Assembly (NCBI RefSeq): GCF_020510525.1
Contig: NZ_CP075188.1
Location: forward strand, 992,001-1,056,000
Length of the DNA stretch: 64,000 nt
Direction of reading: 5' to 3'
DNA from: Quatrionicoccus australiensis
GTDB taxonomy: Bacteria > Pseudomonadota > Gammaproteobacteria > Burkholderiales > Rhodocyclaceae
Below are positions 1 through 9,729 of this stretch, in pieces (positions within the stretch are counted from its first letter, which is position 1; the number at the start of each line of letters is the position of its first letter). Under the pieces are notes generated by a model. The model searched no databases. It saw only the letters and a program-made list of their open reading frames with translations, and was not told where the DNA came from. Both the position numbers and the translations under genes were made by a program.

Positions 1-125
1 GACGACTCGAGTTCCTTGTCGTTGATCATCAAGTGCTTGGCACGGTCCTTCTTGGCCTTCTCGGGATAAACCTCAAGAACCTCGGCGATGAGGCTCGCGG
101 TTTCTTCGCGGGTGAGCGCTGCCAT
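1..125 (-). CDS. nifD: Nitrogenase MoFe protein alpha chain, N-terminal part (cut by window edge)
   Basis: Only the first 41 codons are present; the gene runs off the left edge. They read MAALTREETASLIAEVLEVY and continue to KKDRAKHLMINDKELES, the usual opening of NifD, the alpha subunit of the MoFe protein that reduces N2 at FeMo-co. It lies downstream of nifH on the same strand with a 109-bp gap, as in nifHDK operons. The ATG at 125 is preceded on its strand by AAGGAGT-like sequence. Most of the protein, including all cofactor ligands, is outside the window. Confidence 0.93.
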   Translation of the reverse strand, partial: MAALTREETASLIAEVLEVYPEKAKKDRAKHLMINDKELES

Positions 126-199
126 GGTGAAACTCCTTTCGTTGCGCCGGCAACTATCTGTGCACGACGCCAACAGTTGGTTGAATGCTTGGCGGTACT

Positions 200-223
200 G
201 GTTCGCTGCCGCAGCAGCGAACC
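200..223 (-). promoter_or_regulatory. Stem-loop in the nifH-nifD intergenic region
   Basis: A perfect 10-bp inverted repeat (GGTTCGCTGC and GCAGCGAACC) with a 4-nt loop lies 11 bp past the nifH stop, before nifD. No T-run follows, so it looks less like a full terminator than an mRNA-stabilising or attenuating hairpin. Such an element would favour the NifH excess seen in diazotrophs. The structure is seen; the role is inferred. Confidence 0.6.
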
Positions 224-234
224 GGGAACTACGA

Positions 235-1695
<1,461 letters not shown>

Positions 1696-1700
<5 letters not shown>

Positions 1701-2511
1701 AAGCGGCCCGGCCCTGTCGGCCGAGGCGCGCCTGCCGATCAACCGCTGCAACCTGCCGGCCGTCGTGCTCGGGGGGCTGACCTACCAGCAATATCCCAGT
1801 CCGCTCCTGATCGATGGCGTCGCCGAACTGCATGCCGACCTTTTTCGCCGTCTTGCCGCCGCGGCCCCCGGCACGGCGGCGGAAGTCTTTCGCGATTACC
1901 TGACCGTGCGTTTCCAGCTTGAATGGCTGGAGGAGATGGGCTACACCGGGCATGCCAGCAATCGGGCCAAGGCCAATTACATCCGGATGATCCGCGGCTG
2001 GAGTTTTGATTCCGACAGCCGCGAGGGCGCCGTGCTCAAGGGGTGGGTGGAATCGCGTTTCGGCCTGATGCCGCGCTATCACGGCGAGCCCTTGCGCGAC
2101 CCGAGTGGCGAGGGCTATCGCCGCTACCAGGAAATGCGTTCACAGGGCCTGTATGGCACCAATGCGCTGGAGTCGCAGTTCGACCTGGTCTATTCCTTCT
2201 GCCAGCGGGAACTGGCGCTGCGCCATCAGGGCGCGCAGCACGTGACGCTGTACCGCGGCATCAACCGGGTCGGCGAGCACGAGGTACTGGCCAAGGGCAA
2301 GGGTGGCCGCCAGACCATCCTGCTCAACAATCTCAGTTCATTTACCTGCAGTCGCGACCGCGCTTGCGAATTTGGCGACTACATCATGGCGGTCGACATC
2401 CCGCTGACCAAGATTTTCTTCCACTGCGGCTTGCTGCCCGGCGTGCTGCAGGGTGAAGACGAGTTCCTGGTGATCGGCGGCGTGGTCGATGTCAGTTTGT
2501 CGACAATCTGA
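1696..2511 (+). CDS. draT: NAD+--dinitrogen-reductase ADP-ribosyltransferase
   Basis: DraT switches nitrogenase off by moving ADP-ribose from NAD+ to Arg102 of NifH when ammonium appears or energy drops. The family opening ARLPINRCNLPAV, the ARTase-like segment HVTLYRGINR and the late block QGEDEFLVIGG are present. The TTG at 1696 gives 271 aa, the usual DraT length, and leaves out the 102-bp repeats. There is no ATG nearby and no good Shine-Dalgarno sequence. The same frame is open back to an ATG at 1249, which would add about 149 residues of repeat-encoded sequence. The gene is divergent from nifH, and its partner draG is 22 kb away, whereas many diazotrophs have draTG adjacent. Function is sure; the start is not. 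Confidence 0.9.
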
Positions 2512-2577
2512 TTTCCGGCCGGCGTGCCGCAGGCCTGGCTTGTCGGCCGGGGCCGGCAAGCGCCCCGGTCTGTCGTC

Positions 2578-3222
2578 CTAGCCGGCTGTCTTGCGCAGGC
2601 TGGCGAACAAGGTTTGCGCTTCATCCGCATTGCCATAGGCCAGCTGCAGCAACAAGCGGATGGCGTCCGGCATGGCGCTTCCGGCTTCGTAGCGTGAGCC
2701 TGACGAGCGGGGAACGCCTATCCTGCCCCAGAACTGTTCCTGGCTCAGTCCGGTCTTTTTGCGCAGGGCTGCAAGCTGCGGTGCGGAAAGCGGCGCCCGG
2801 GCCGGTTGCGCGGCCTGATTGAAGGCCATGACGTGATTCCGGTAATCCATGTCGGAAATCAGGATATGGTCTTTCCACCAGCTCGACAGGAGTTTCTGCA
2901 ACTCCGACTTGTCCGGCATGCCGGTTTCGGCGGCCTTGAGAAACGCGTTCACATGCCTTTCGTATTCGGCATGGTCTGCTTCCTGGGTGGCCAGGCGGGG
3001 ATATTTGCAGGCGCGGAGTATCGACTCTTCGGTAGCGAAATGCTCGCGGGCGTAGGCCGAAAGGTCGGCGAGGATTTCGAAGAACAGCTTGTTGGCGGTC
3101 GCGCCGTTGTCCGCCGGGCACGTGGATAAACGATTGCACAAGCGCAGCAGCTTCTGATGCTGGGCATCAAGCGTCGGTTCGCCGACGCTGTAATTTTGAT
3201 TCCAGGACAGTTTCTTCGGCAT
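2578..3222 (-). CDS. Bacteriohemerythrin with C-terminal helix-turn-helix-like region
   Basis: 214 aa, starting at MPKKLSWNQNYSVG (ATG 3222). Residues 1-135 form a hemerythrin with likely di-iron ligands in DAQHQKLL, HFATEESIL, HAEYERHV and WWKDHILISD. These proteins bind O2 or sense O2/NO. After an Ala/Pro linker, residues about 145-214 (AALRKKTGLSQEQFWGRIGV, then SGSRYEAG) resemble an XRE-type or RNA-polymerase-associated helix-turn-helix. The fusion suggests an oxygen- or NO-responsive DNA-binding protein, but that is inference. It stands alone, convergent with draT and separated from the NosL gene by about 185 bp. Confidence 0.85.
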   Translation of the reverse strand: MPKKLSWNQNYSVGEPTLDAQHQKLLRLCNRLSTCPADNGATANKLFFEILADLSAYAREHFATEESILRACKYPRLATQEADHAEYERHVNAFLKAAETGMPDKSELQKLLSSWWKDHILISDMDYRNHVMAFNQAAQPARAPLSAPQLAALRKKTGLSQEQFWGRIGVPRSSGSRYEAGSAMPDAIRLLLQLAYGNADEAQTLFASLRKTAG

Positions 3223-3408
3223 GCGATTTCTCCCGAAAGTGAAAGCTTCGACCAGCGGCGAATTATCTGCCACATGATGTGTCCGTGTCAGCCCGGGAGT
3301 GAAGTTTTTACGGTCGGCAGGGGTCGCCAAGTGATCAATACGAGCGTTTGATCGCATGCCGGCAAGAAACAATCGGGCATTTTTCCCGTTTTCGGGCAGT
3401 CGACCGGT

Positions 3409-3891
3409 TCAGTCGAACTTGCCGTTGTCGAGGCGTTCGGGCAGGGTCGGGCCGATCTGCTTGAAGGTGTAGATCCGGCGTCCCTTGTGATCCTTGAGGA
3501 AGTCGTCGGCATCGGCCTGGTTGGCGAGCGGCACGAACTCGTGGCCCATCGGGCCGAGCACGTCGGAGCCGGTGACGAACAAGGCCTGGCGTGCATCCAT
3601 CCGTTCCAGATTGTAGAAATCGGTGACCCAGATGCCGGCGATGTCCTCCTTGCGGTGGCCCGGCGCGTATTTCTTCAGGTCGTGCAGGAACTTGAACATG
3701 TCCTTGGCACCGTCGAAGAAATGGCTGTGACCATCCTTCCAGGTGACGACGGCGACCCAGTTCGGGTATTTCGAGACGATCATGCCGCACACCGGGCAGA
3801 GGTCTTTGGCGCCCGGTTTGGGCACGCTCTGGGCGAGCGCAAGGCTTACCCAGAGGCCCAGGCAGAAGCCGAGAAAGGCGCGGCGCAGCAT
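3409..3891 (-). CDS. NosL-family copper-binding protein
   Basis: 160 aa. It has an N-terminal signal sequence (to about residue 20, ending LALAQS) and the NosL signature LCPVCGMIVSKYPNW near residues 31-45, whose Cys and Met residues bind Cu(I) in the family. The segment HSHFFDGAKDMFKFL and the following core fit NosL, known for copper delivery to nitrous oxide reductase. No nosZ is in the window, so the client is unknown. Its ATG overlaps the stop of the upstream NosL-like gene (TGATG), so the two are translationally coupled. Confidence 0.88.
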   Translation of the reverse strand: MLRRAFLGFCLGLWVSLALAQSVPKPGAKDLCPVCGMIVSKYPNWVAVVTWKDGHSHFFDGAKDMFKFLHDLKKYAPGHRKEDIAGIWVTDFYNLERMDARQALFVTGSDVLGPMGHEFVPLANQADADDFLKDHKGRRIYTFKQIGPTLPERLDNGKFD

Positions 3892-4499
3892 CAGCCCTGC
3901 TTCTGCTCGGCAGCGCGGCGACGGCGCTCGGCGCGGTTCTTGCGGACCATGTTGGCGTCGGCGGCCATGTCGAGATAGGACTCGCGCAGTGCGTCGTCGA
4001 ACTTGGCCAGGGTGCCGCCGTGCTTGGCCTGGAATTCCTTGGCGACATCGGCACTGGCGAAGGAGTGCTTGCTGCGCTTGGTCATCGCGTGCTTGAGGTC
4101 GGCGCCGATCAGGTAGGTCAGCTGATCGACCGGCAGCAAGGGGCGCGGCTCGACGGTAGACGCGTAATCCGGGCCATAAATCACTTTCGGTTCGCGGTCG
4201 ATGTTGAGGCCCAGGCTCAGCGCCAGGCAGTGAATGGAGCAGACGCCGTCGACCAGGTCATCCGAGTACTGAACAAGCATGCGGGTGCGGTTGTGTTCCT
4301 TGCGATCCATGCCGCAGTAGGGGCACTTGGCGTACTTCTCCAGTTCGTTGTCGAGCGGCTTGGCATCGGCGGCTTTTTTCGGGATGAACTGGTTCGGCGT
4401 GCCGTCGGTGCTGCAGGCCGTTTCGGCAGCGGCGGCGCCGGCAGAAACGGTAGCGAGACCGGCCAGGGCGGAAATTTTCAGAAGATCGCGGCGATTCAT
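3891..4499 (-). CDS. Exported NosL-like protein with Tat-type signal
   Basis: 202 aa, starting at MNRRDLLKISALAGLATVSA, a twin-arginine-like signal (RRDLLK). The mature part has KCPYCGMDRKEHNRTRMLVQ, a NosL-like CxxCGM motif, and GVCSIHCLAL, a second potential thiol/His site. It resembles the protein at 9730-10281 along its length (both have NELEKY, CSxHC and APDYAST/GPDYAST), so the two are paralogues. Predicted to be a periplasmic copper-binding protein, first of a two-gene unit with the NosL gene. A 17-bp dyad lies 64-80 bp upstream of the start. Confidence 0.82.
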   Translation of the reverse strand: MNRRDLLKISALAGLATVSAGAAAAETACSTDGTPNQFIPKKAADAKPLDNELEKYAKCPYCGMDRKEHNRTRMLVQYSDDLVDGVCSIHCLALSLGLNIDREPKVIYGPDYASTVEPRPLLPVDQLTYLIGADLKHAMTKRSKHSFASADVAKEFQAKHGGTLAKFDDALRESYLDMAADANMVRKNRAERRRRAAEQKQG

Positions 4500-4562
4500 T
4501 GTTGTGCTCCCTCGGTTCGACAAACGGAGCGGCTATGTTAGCGGCGGATTATGGAGTGGCTG

Positions 4563-4579
4563 TGCGGCATATTGTCGCA
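4563..4579. promoter_or_regulatory. Candidate operator, 17-bp dyad (copy A)
   Basis: TGCGGCA-TAT-TGTCGCA, upstream of the NosL-like gene. It is one base off a perfect 7-3-7 dyad. Related sites occur at 5364, 18510 and 21405, all next to start sites in the same functional region. The protein that binds is unknown. Confidence 0.5.
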
Positions 4580-4580
4580 G

Positions 4581-5282
4581 TCAGCCGAGCAGTTTGCGCA
4601 TCACCAGGTAGTAGTCGATGCCCTGCCACAGCGTCGAGATGCCGAGCGCGATGACGAAGAGTGCCGCCCCTTTGAGCAGCCAGCCGCGCACCTTGGGGCC
4701 GAGCTTGCCGAACAGCACGGAGGCCGAGAGCATGGCGGGCAGCGTGCCGGCGCCGAAGGCGAGCATGAGCAGGCCGCCTTCGAGGACGGAGGGCGCCGTC
4801 GTCGCCTTGACCGCCATGGCCATGGTCATCGAACACGGCATCAGGCCGTTGATGGCGCCGCCGATCGCTGCGCCGAGCAGCGGCCCCTTCTCGGTGGCCA
4901 GCCCGAACTGCCGGCGCAGCCAGGCGAGCGGCGCGAAACCGACGCTGTTGCGCAGTGGCGAGACGCCGAGCAGGTCGAGGCCGAGCAGGATGACGACGAG
5001 ACCGGCGACGATCTGCAACACGCCCTGCCACTTGCCGAAACTGCCGGTCTGCACCAGTACGGCGCCGAGTCCGGCAGCGATCAGCCCGACGCTGGCGTAA
5101 ACGCCGAGGCGGGCGCCGTGGTAGGCGAGGTAGGGCCAGATGCCGCGGGCCTGCAGGCGCATGAAGAACGCCGAAACCAGGCCGCCGCACATGCCCAGGC
5201 AATGGCCGCTGCCGAGCAGACCGGTCACGAAGGCGAGGCTGTAGGAAAAAACGGCGAGGCCGTGGGCGTGGCTGTGGTCCAT
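4581..5282 (-). CDS. TauE/SafE-like (DsbD-related) membrane protein
   Basis: 233 aa, starting at MDHSHAHGLAVFSYS (ATG 5282). About six membrane segments form two repeats, with GSGHCLGMCGGLVSAF near residue 25 and NGLMPCSMTMAMAVKA in the second half. This is the sulfite-exporter/UreH-like family linked in many proteobacteria to copper handling and cbb3 oxidase assembly. The Cys and Met residues in both repeats and a His-rich N-terminus suit metal transfer. It lies upstream of the NosL pair on the same strand, but a dyad and start region separate them, so they may be separately transcribed. Substrate unproven. Confidence 0.82.
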   Translation of the reverse strand: MDHSHAHGLAVFSYSLAFVTGLLGSGHCLGMCGGLVSAFFMRLQARGIWPYLAYHGARLGVYASVGLIAAGLGAVLVQTGSFGKWQGVLQIVAGLVVILLGLDLLGVSPLRNSVGFAPLAWLRRQFGLATEKGPLLGAAIGGAINGLMPCSMTMAMAVKATTAPSVLEGGLLMLAFGAGTLPAMLSASVLFGKLGPKVRGWLLKGAALFVIALGISTLWQGIDYYLVMRKLLG

Positions 5283-5363
5283 GGGCGGGCGGCGGGTGAG
5301 AGTGCGCGCAGTGTAGCAAACCGGCCGATTGCCCGCGGCCGGGCCAAGCCCGGCTGGCCGCGC

Positions 5364-5380
5364 TGCGGCGATATGTCGCG
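5364..5380. promoter_or_regulatory. Candidate operator, 17-bp dyad (copy B)
   Basis: TGCGGCG-ATA-TGTCGCG, in the divergent region between the TauE/SafE-like gene (start 5282) and the sigma-factor gene (start 5452). Eleven of the 14 arm bases match copy C. It sits 70-100 bp from both starts, so it could serve both genes. Confidence 0.42.
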
Positions 5381-5451
5381 GGGGCGAGCGCCCGGCGCCG
5401 CCTAAAATCGCGGCTTCCCGATTTCGAGCCTGCCAGTTTCCCGCGTACGCC

Positions 5452-5943
5452 ATGCCCAGCGCGATTGCCTCCCTGTACATCGACCACATCGGAGAAATCC
5501 GCCGCTTCCTGACCCGGCGGCTGTCCTGCGTCGAGGTGGCGACCGAACTGGCGCAGGAAGTCTTCGTGCGCTACCTGCTCGCCGCGCCGCAGCGCCCGGT
5601 CGATAACCCGCGCGCCTTCCTCTTCCGGATTGCCGGCAACCTAGCCATCGATCATGGCCGCGCCAACCCGGCGGCGCATTGGGTCGATATCGAAGAGTGC
5701 GCCGACCTGGTTTCCGATTACCCGTCGCCGGAGCGCTTCGCCATCGCCCGTCAGGAAGTCGAGCGCCTGCGCCGCGCCATCGATGCCTTGCCGCCGAAAT
5801 GCCGCGAAGTCTTCATCCGCCACAAGTTCGACGGCGTGCCGCAGGCGAGGCTGGCGCAGGAATACCGGGTCACGCTCAATGCCATCGAGAAACATCTGGT
5901 CCGGGCGCTGCTTGCGCTGCGTCTGCAGGTCATGCCGGCATGA
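5452..5943 (+). CDS. ECF sigma factor, FecI type
   Basis: 163 aa, starting at MPSAIASLYIDHIGEIRRFL. Region 2 holds VATELAQEVFVRYL and NPRAFLFRIAGNLAIDHGR; region 4 (from about residue 105) holds LRRAIDALPPKCREVFIRHK and an HTH ending AIEKHLVRALLALR. It is followed by fecR (ATGA overlap) and a TonB receptor with an N-terminal signalling domain. This is the standard cell-surface signalling triplet, in which substrate binding outside activates the sigma factor. Most such systems respond to iron chelates. The NosL neighbours suggest copper here, which is inference. Confidence 0.93.
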   Translation: MPSAIASLYIDHIGEIRRFLTRRLSCVEVATELAQEVFVRYLLAAPQRPVDNPRAFLFRIAGNLAIDHGRANPAAHWVDIEECADLVSDYPSPERFAIARQEVERLRRAIDALPPKCREVFIRHKFDGVPQARLAQEYRVTLNAIEKHLVRALLALRLQVMPA

Positions 5944-6863
5944 GGCCGGAGGCGGACAGCGGCGAGCCGGCCGGGCACGGCGCGGCCGAACGTCTGGCCG
6001 AAGAGGCGGCGACCTGGTTCGTGCGGATGCGTTCGCCAGCGGTCGACGCGCACGCAGAGCAACATTTCCGGCGCTGGCTCGGGGCTTCCGAGCTGCATCG
6101 GCGCGAATACGGCAATTTCGAGAAACTCTGGGGCGCGCTCGACAGCGTCGCCCGGCCGCGCCGGAAGCGGCGGACCGGCGGCGCGCTGGCCATCGTCGCC
6201 GCGCTCGCCCTGGGGATGATTTACCACACCCAGACGGTCGACCGCCCGGAAAGCAGCAAAATCGGCGAAGTCCGGCACCTGGTGCTGGACGACGGCTCGC
6301 AGGTTGAACTCGATGCGGCCAGCGAACTGCGCGTCGAGTACACGCCCTGGCGGCGGCGCATCGAATTGCTGCACGGCCAGGCGCTGTTCAAGGTCGCGCC
6401 CGGCTGGCGGCCATTCGAAGTGCAGGCGGCCGGCGGCAGCTTGCGCGACATCGGTACCACCTTCAATGTGTTGCAGGACGAGGGGAAGGTCAGCGTCGCG
6501 GTCGCCGAAGGCGCGGTCGAGATCCGCCTGGCCGACGGCCGCAAGCGCCGGCTGGAGGGCGGCGAACAAGCCACTTACCAGGCCGGGGAAATCGCTGCCA
6601 GCCGCGTCGTCAATCCCCTGAATGTCGGTGTCTGGCAGCAGGAACGCTGGATTTTCGAGGATGCCTCGCTCGGCGAAGTCGTGCGCCAGATCAACCGCCA
6701 GCATGCGCGCCCGCTCAGCCTGGGCGGGGCCGGCCTGGAGAACTACCGGGTCAGCGGCGTCTTCGACCGGACCGACCGGGCCGGCCTGCTCAAGGCCCTG
6801 ACCGTCCTGCTGCCGCTGCGCGTCGAGGAAAAGGCCGAGACAACGCAGTTGCGCCGGCGCTGA
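5940..6863 (+). CDS. FecR-type anti-sigma/sigma regulator
   Basis: 307 aa, ATG at 5940 overlapping the sigma-factor stop. The cytoplasmic N-terminal domain (EEAATWFVRMRSPAVD, HFRRWLGASELHRREYGNFE) binds the sigma factor. One membrane span follows (GGALAIVAALALGMIYH, about residues 80-96), then the periplasmic FecR domain (VRHLVLDDGSQVELDAASEL; GQALFKV; GTTFNV) and a C-terminal region expected to contact the receptor's STN domain. It relays the outer-membrane receptor state to the sigma factor. Confidence 0.93.
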   Translation: MRPEADSGEPAGHGAAERLAEEAATWFVRMRSPAVDAHAEQHFRRWLGASELHRREYGNFEKLWGALDSVARPRRKRRTGGALAIVAALALGMIYHTQTVDRPESSKIGEVRHLVLDDGSQVELDAASELRVEYTPWRRRIELLHGQALFKVAPGWRPFEVQAAGGSLRDIGTTFNVLQDEGKVSVAVAEGAVEIRLADGRKRRLEGGEQATYQAGEIAASRVVNPLNVGVWQQERWIFEDASLGEVVRQINRQHARPLSLGGAGLENYRVSGVFDRTDRAGLLKALTVLLPLRVEEKAETTQLRRR

Positions 6864-6920
6864 AAAATATTTACAGATCCTTGTCAGGGTGCTGCCCCGT
6901 TTTACGTCTCAAGTCATACA

Positions 6921-6934
6921 GGACCTGCAGGTCC
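6921..6934. promoter_or_regulatory. Perfect 14-bp palindrome upstream of TonB receptor gene
   Basis: GGACCTGCAGGTCC lies 32 bp before the receptor ATG in a 102-bp gap after fecR. It could be an operator or an mRNA hairpin. No sigma-factor promoter could be assigned with confidence. Confidence 0.35.
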
Positions 6935-6965
6935 GCTTGAAAACAACGTAACAGGGGTTCCAAAC

Positions 6966-9689
6966 ATGCACAAACCACTACGCCTGGCGCTGCTCGTCGC
7001 CGCCATCCATTCCGGCGGCGTTCTCGCCCAGGCCAAAGCACTCGACATTCCCGCCCAGCCGCTGGCCGCTGCCCTGACCGCACTGGCCAGCCAGAGCGGT
7101 ATCCAGCTGCTGTTCAACGCCGATGAACTCAAGGGCGCGCGCGCATCGGCCCTGCACGGCAATCTCTCTCCCGAAGCGGCCTTGCGCCAGTTGCTCGAAG
7201 GCAGCGGCTTCAGCTTTGCCAGTACGGGCAAGGGAACCTTTGTCGTGCAGAAACGGGCCGCGGCCAGCGGTGAAAGGGAGTTGCCAGAGGTGCTGGTAAC
7301 GGCTGCAGCCATGCCGCTTTCAGCCGGCGAAGAACACCTTGATCGGCGGGTAATCGAGGCCTTGCCGCGAGGCAACGGCGACATTACCAGCCTGCTCAAA
7401 ATCCATCCGAACGTGCAGTTCGATTCCAAGGTTCTGCAGTCAGCCAAGGGTGGGGAAATCGCGCCGGCCGATATCAGCATCAACGGCGCCAAGTTTTACC
7501 AGAACTCCTACATGCTGGACGGTATGGGGATCAGCAACCATCTCGATCCGGCGACGAAAACCGAGAATATGCCGCACATGCTCTCGGGCAGCGCCTTCGG
7601 CATGAATATCGACTCCAGCCTGGTGTGCGACATCGTGGTGCGTGATGCCAATGTGCCGGTCGAGTTCGGCGGTTTTACCGGCGGTGTGGTCGAGGCGAAA
7701 ACCTGTGAGCCGAAACGGGCGTTCGGCGGTCAGCTGTCGTACCAGACGACCCGTTCCTCGTGGATGCATGCCTATGTCGATGAGCGTTACAAGGATGCTT
7801 ATCAGAATTCCAGTGACAGCTTTCTCGGTCAGCCCAAATTCACCAAGCAAAGCTGGCGCCTTGCGCTGGAAGGCAAGCCGACCGAGAACAGCGGTTTGAT
7901 CGGCAGTTTTGTCCAGACCGAATCGAGCATTCCCCTGCAGAGCTACCAGGGAGGCGGTGCCGCCAGCCCGCAGAACAATCTGACGGAAACCCGCAAGCTG
8001 GAAAATTTCTTCGTTCGCGGTTTCTGGCATCCGGTGAGCGATATTGATCTGGATATGTCCTTAACTTATGCGCCGGGCGAGGACCGGCGCTACATGAATA
8101 CCTGGCAAAACTCGGGGTGGACCAACCGGACCGGCGGCATGGGCGCCAATCTTGGGATGGCCTGGCGTCTGGACAAGGGAACACTGACCCAGCGCGTCTC
8201 CTGGACCGAAGTCGAAGGCTCGCGCGGCAACGAGGATGCAACGTCCTCCAAATGGTGGCTTGCCTCGCCGGAAAAGAACTGGGCCGCAGCCGGATCGAAT
8301 GCCGTCGAAGGCGGCCGCGGGCCGCAAAACCAGAGGGAGCGGACGGCTACCTATTTCGGCAAGTTCGACTGGAATGCGCTGCAACTGGGCAATTTCCGGC
8401 ACCAGTTCCAGGCCGGCCTCGAACTCTCGAAAACCGAAGCCTATTACGAGCGGGAAAGCAGCTTTTCCTATTACGAGAAACCCAAGGACACCAATTCGTG
8501 CATCGGCCCTGACGGTGTCGCCGACTTTACGACCTGTTCGTTGTCGGCGCCCTACAACCAGCCGACCTGGAGCGGACAATTCCTGTCGCAACGCGCGACC
8601 TACCGCGCCGGGCGGATCGAGGCGGAAGGCTATCGCCGGGCGCTGTTCATGCAGGACGAAATCCAGCGGGGCGATGTGCGTTTGCGCCTTGGCTTGCGTT
8701 ACCAGAACGACGACTTGTCCACCAAATCGGGTCTGGCGCCGCGTCTGGCTGCATTCTGGGATGTCTTTGGCGACAAGCGCACGCAGTTCGAGGCTGGCTT
8801 GAATCGCTATTACAGCTACCCGCTGTTTGCCTACCAGCTGACCGCCGGCCGGCGTGGCCTGCTGTATTACGAAACCCGGGCCAGCATGGCGTCACCTTGG
8901 GTATATAGCAGCAATGTCTTTGACCGGGATCGCGCCCGTCCTCTGGAAAATCCCTATGACGACGAAGCGATGCTTTCCCTGCGGCAGCAATGGGGAGGTT
9001 TCTCATGGACAGCAAAATGGGTGAACCGCAAGGGGCGCAAGCAGGTTGCGACGCAGACGGTGACCGATCCGGGTGGCTCGGGCAATCTGCTCTACTACTT
9101 CAGCAACGACGGGAAGAGCGATGCGGATACCTTGTCGCTGACCGTCACCAATACCACGCCCTGGAAATTCGCCGGCACGAGCACGGAAGCGATGTTCGTG
9201 CTTGACCAGACGCAAGTCACGGCATCGCACCTGAGCTATGGCGAGACCCTGGACAGCAACGGCCTGGCCCGGATGATCCGCTATAACGGCACGGTGATGC
9301 CCTGGTCCGACAAGCCGGTGGATAACTACATTCGCCCATGGACGGCACGCCTGTTGCTGAACACCGAGATTCCGGCGGCGCGCGTCAGGATTGGCAACTT
9401 CCTGCGCTATCGCGCGGGTTATGACCAGGTCGTCTCGGTCGGTAGCTACAGTTACAACGGTTCGAATATCACGGATTACGCCAAGCGCCATTTCGGCGGC
9501 GCCATGGTCTGGGACTTGAGCGCTACGTGGTCGATTCCGACCGGTATCGCCAAGCAGGAAGCCTATACCACGGTGTCGATCAACAACGTGCTGGACCGAA
9601 AAGTTGCCATGTACGACAACGGCACCAGCCTGGGCGGGCTTTACGAATACGGCCGTCAATTCTGGCTGGAAATCGGCTATCGGTTTTGA
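6966..9689 (+). CDS. TonB-dependent outer-membrane receptor with STN signalling domain
   Basis: 907 aa. Signal peptide to about residue 24 (VLAQAKA). The STN domain follows (residues about 25-95: LDIPAQPLAAALTALASQSG, then GNLSPEAALRQLLEGSGFSF), the plug from about 110, and a beta barrel ending in LEIGYRF with terminal Phe. STN plus adjacent fecIR indicates a transducing receptor. Cys pairs occur in loops (NSCIGPDGVADFTTC; VCDIVV; KTCEPK). It is followed 40 bp later by a NosL-like gene. By analogy with the copper receptor NosA/OprC, a copper-linked substrate is possible, but it shows no diagnostic copper motif; an iron chelate cannot be excluded. Confidence 0.9.
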   Translation: MHKPLRLALLVAAIHSGGVLAQAKALDIPAQPLAAALTALASQSGIQLLFNADELKGARASALHGNLSPEAALRQLLEGSGFSFASTGKGTFVVQKRAAASGERELPEVLVTAAAMPLSAGEEHLDRRVIEALPRGNGDITSLLKIHPNVQFDSKVLQSAKGGEIAPADISINGAKFYQNSYMLDGMGISNHLDPATKTENMPHMLSGSAFGMNIDSSLVCDIVVRDANVPVEFGGFTGGVVEAKTCEPKRAFGGQLSYQTTRSSWMHAYVDERYKDAYQNSSDSFLGQPKFTKQSWRLALEGKPTENSGLIGSFVQTESSIPLQSYQGGGAASPQNNLTETRKLENFFVRGFWHPVSDIDLDMSLTYAPGEDRRYMNTWQNSGWTNRTGGMGANLGMAWRLDKGTLTQRVSWTEVEGSRGNEDATSSKWWLASPEKNWAAAGSNAVEGGRGPQNQRERTATYFGKFDWNALQLGNFRHQFQAGLELSKTEAYYERESSFSYYEKPKDTNSCIGPDGVADFTTCSLSAPYNQPTWSGQFLSQRATYRAGRIEAEGYRRALFMQDEIQRGDVRLRLGLRYQNDDLSTKSGLAPRLAAFWDVFGDKRTQFEAGLNRYYSYPLFAYQLTAGRRGLLYYETRASMASPWVYSSNVFDRDRARPLENPYDDEAMLSLRQQWGGFSWTAKWVNRKGRKQVATQTVTDPGGSGNLLYYFSNDGKSDADTLSLTVTNTTPWKFAGTSTEAMFVLDQTQVTASHLSYGETLDSNGLARMIRYNGTVMPWSDKPVDNYIRPWTARLLLNTEIPAARVRIGNFLRYRAGYDQVVSVGSYSYNGSNITDYAKRHFGGAMVWDLSATWSIPTGIAKQEAYTTVSINNVLDRKVAMYDNGTSLGGLYEYGRQFWLEIGYRF

Positions 9690-9729
9690 TTGCTTGGCGC
9701 ATGCGGCGTTATGACTTGAGGAAATTGCG

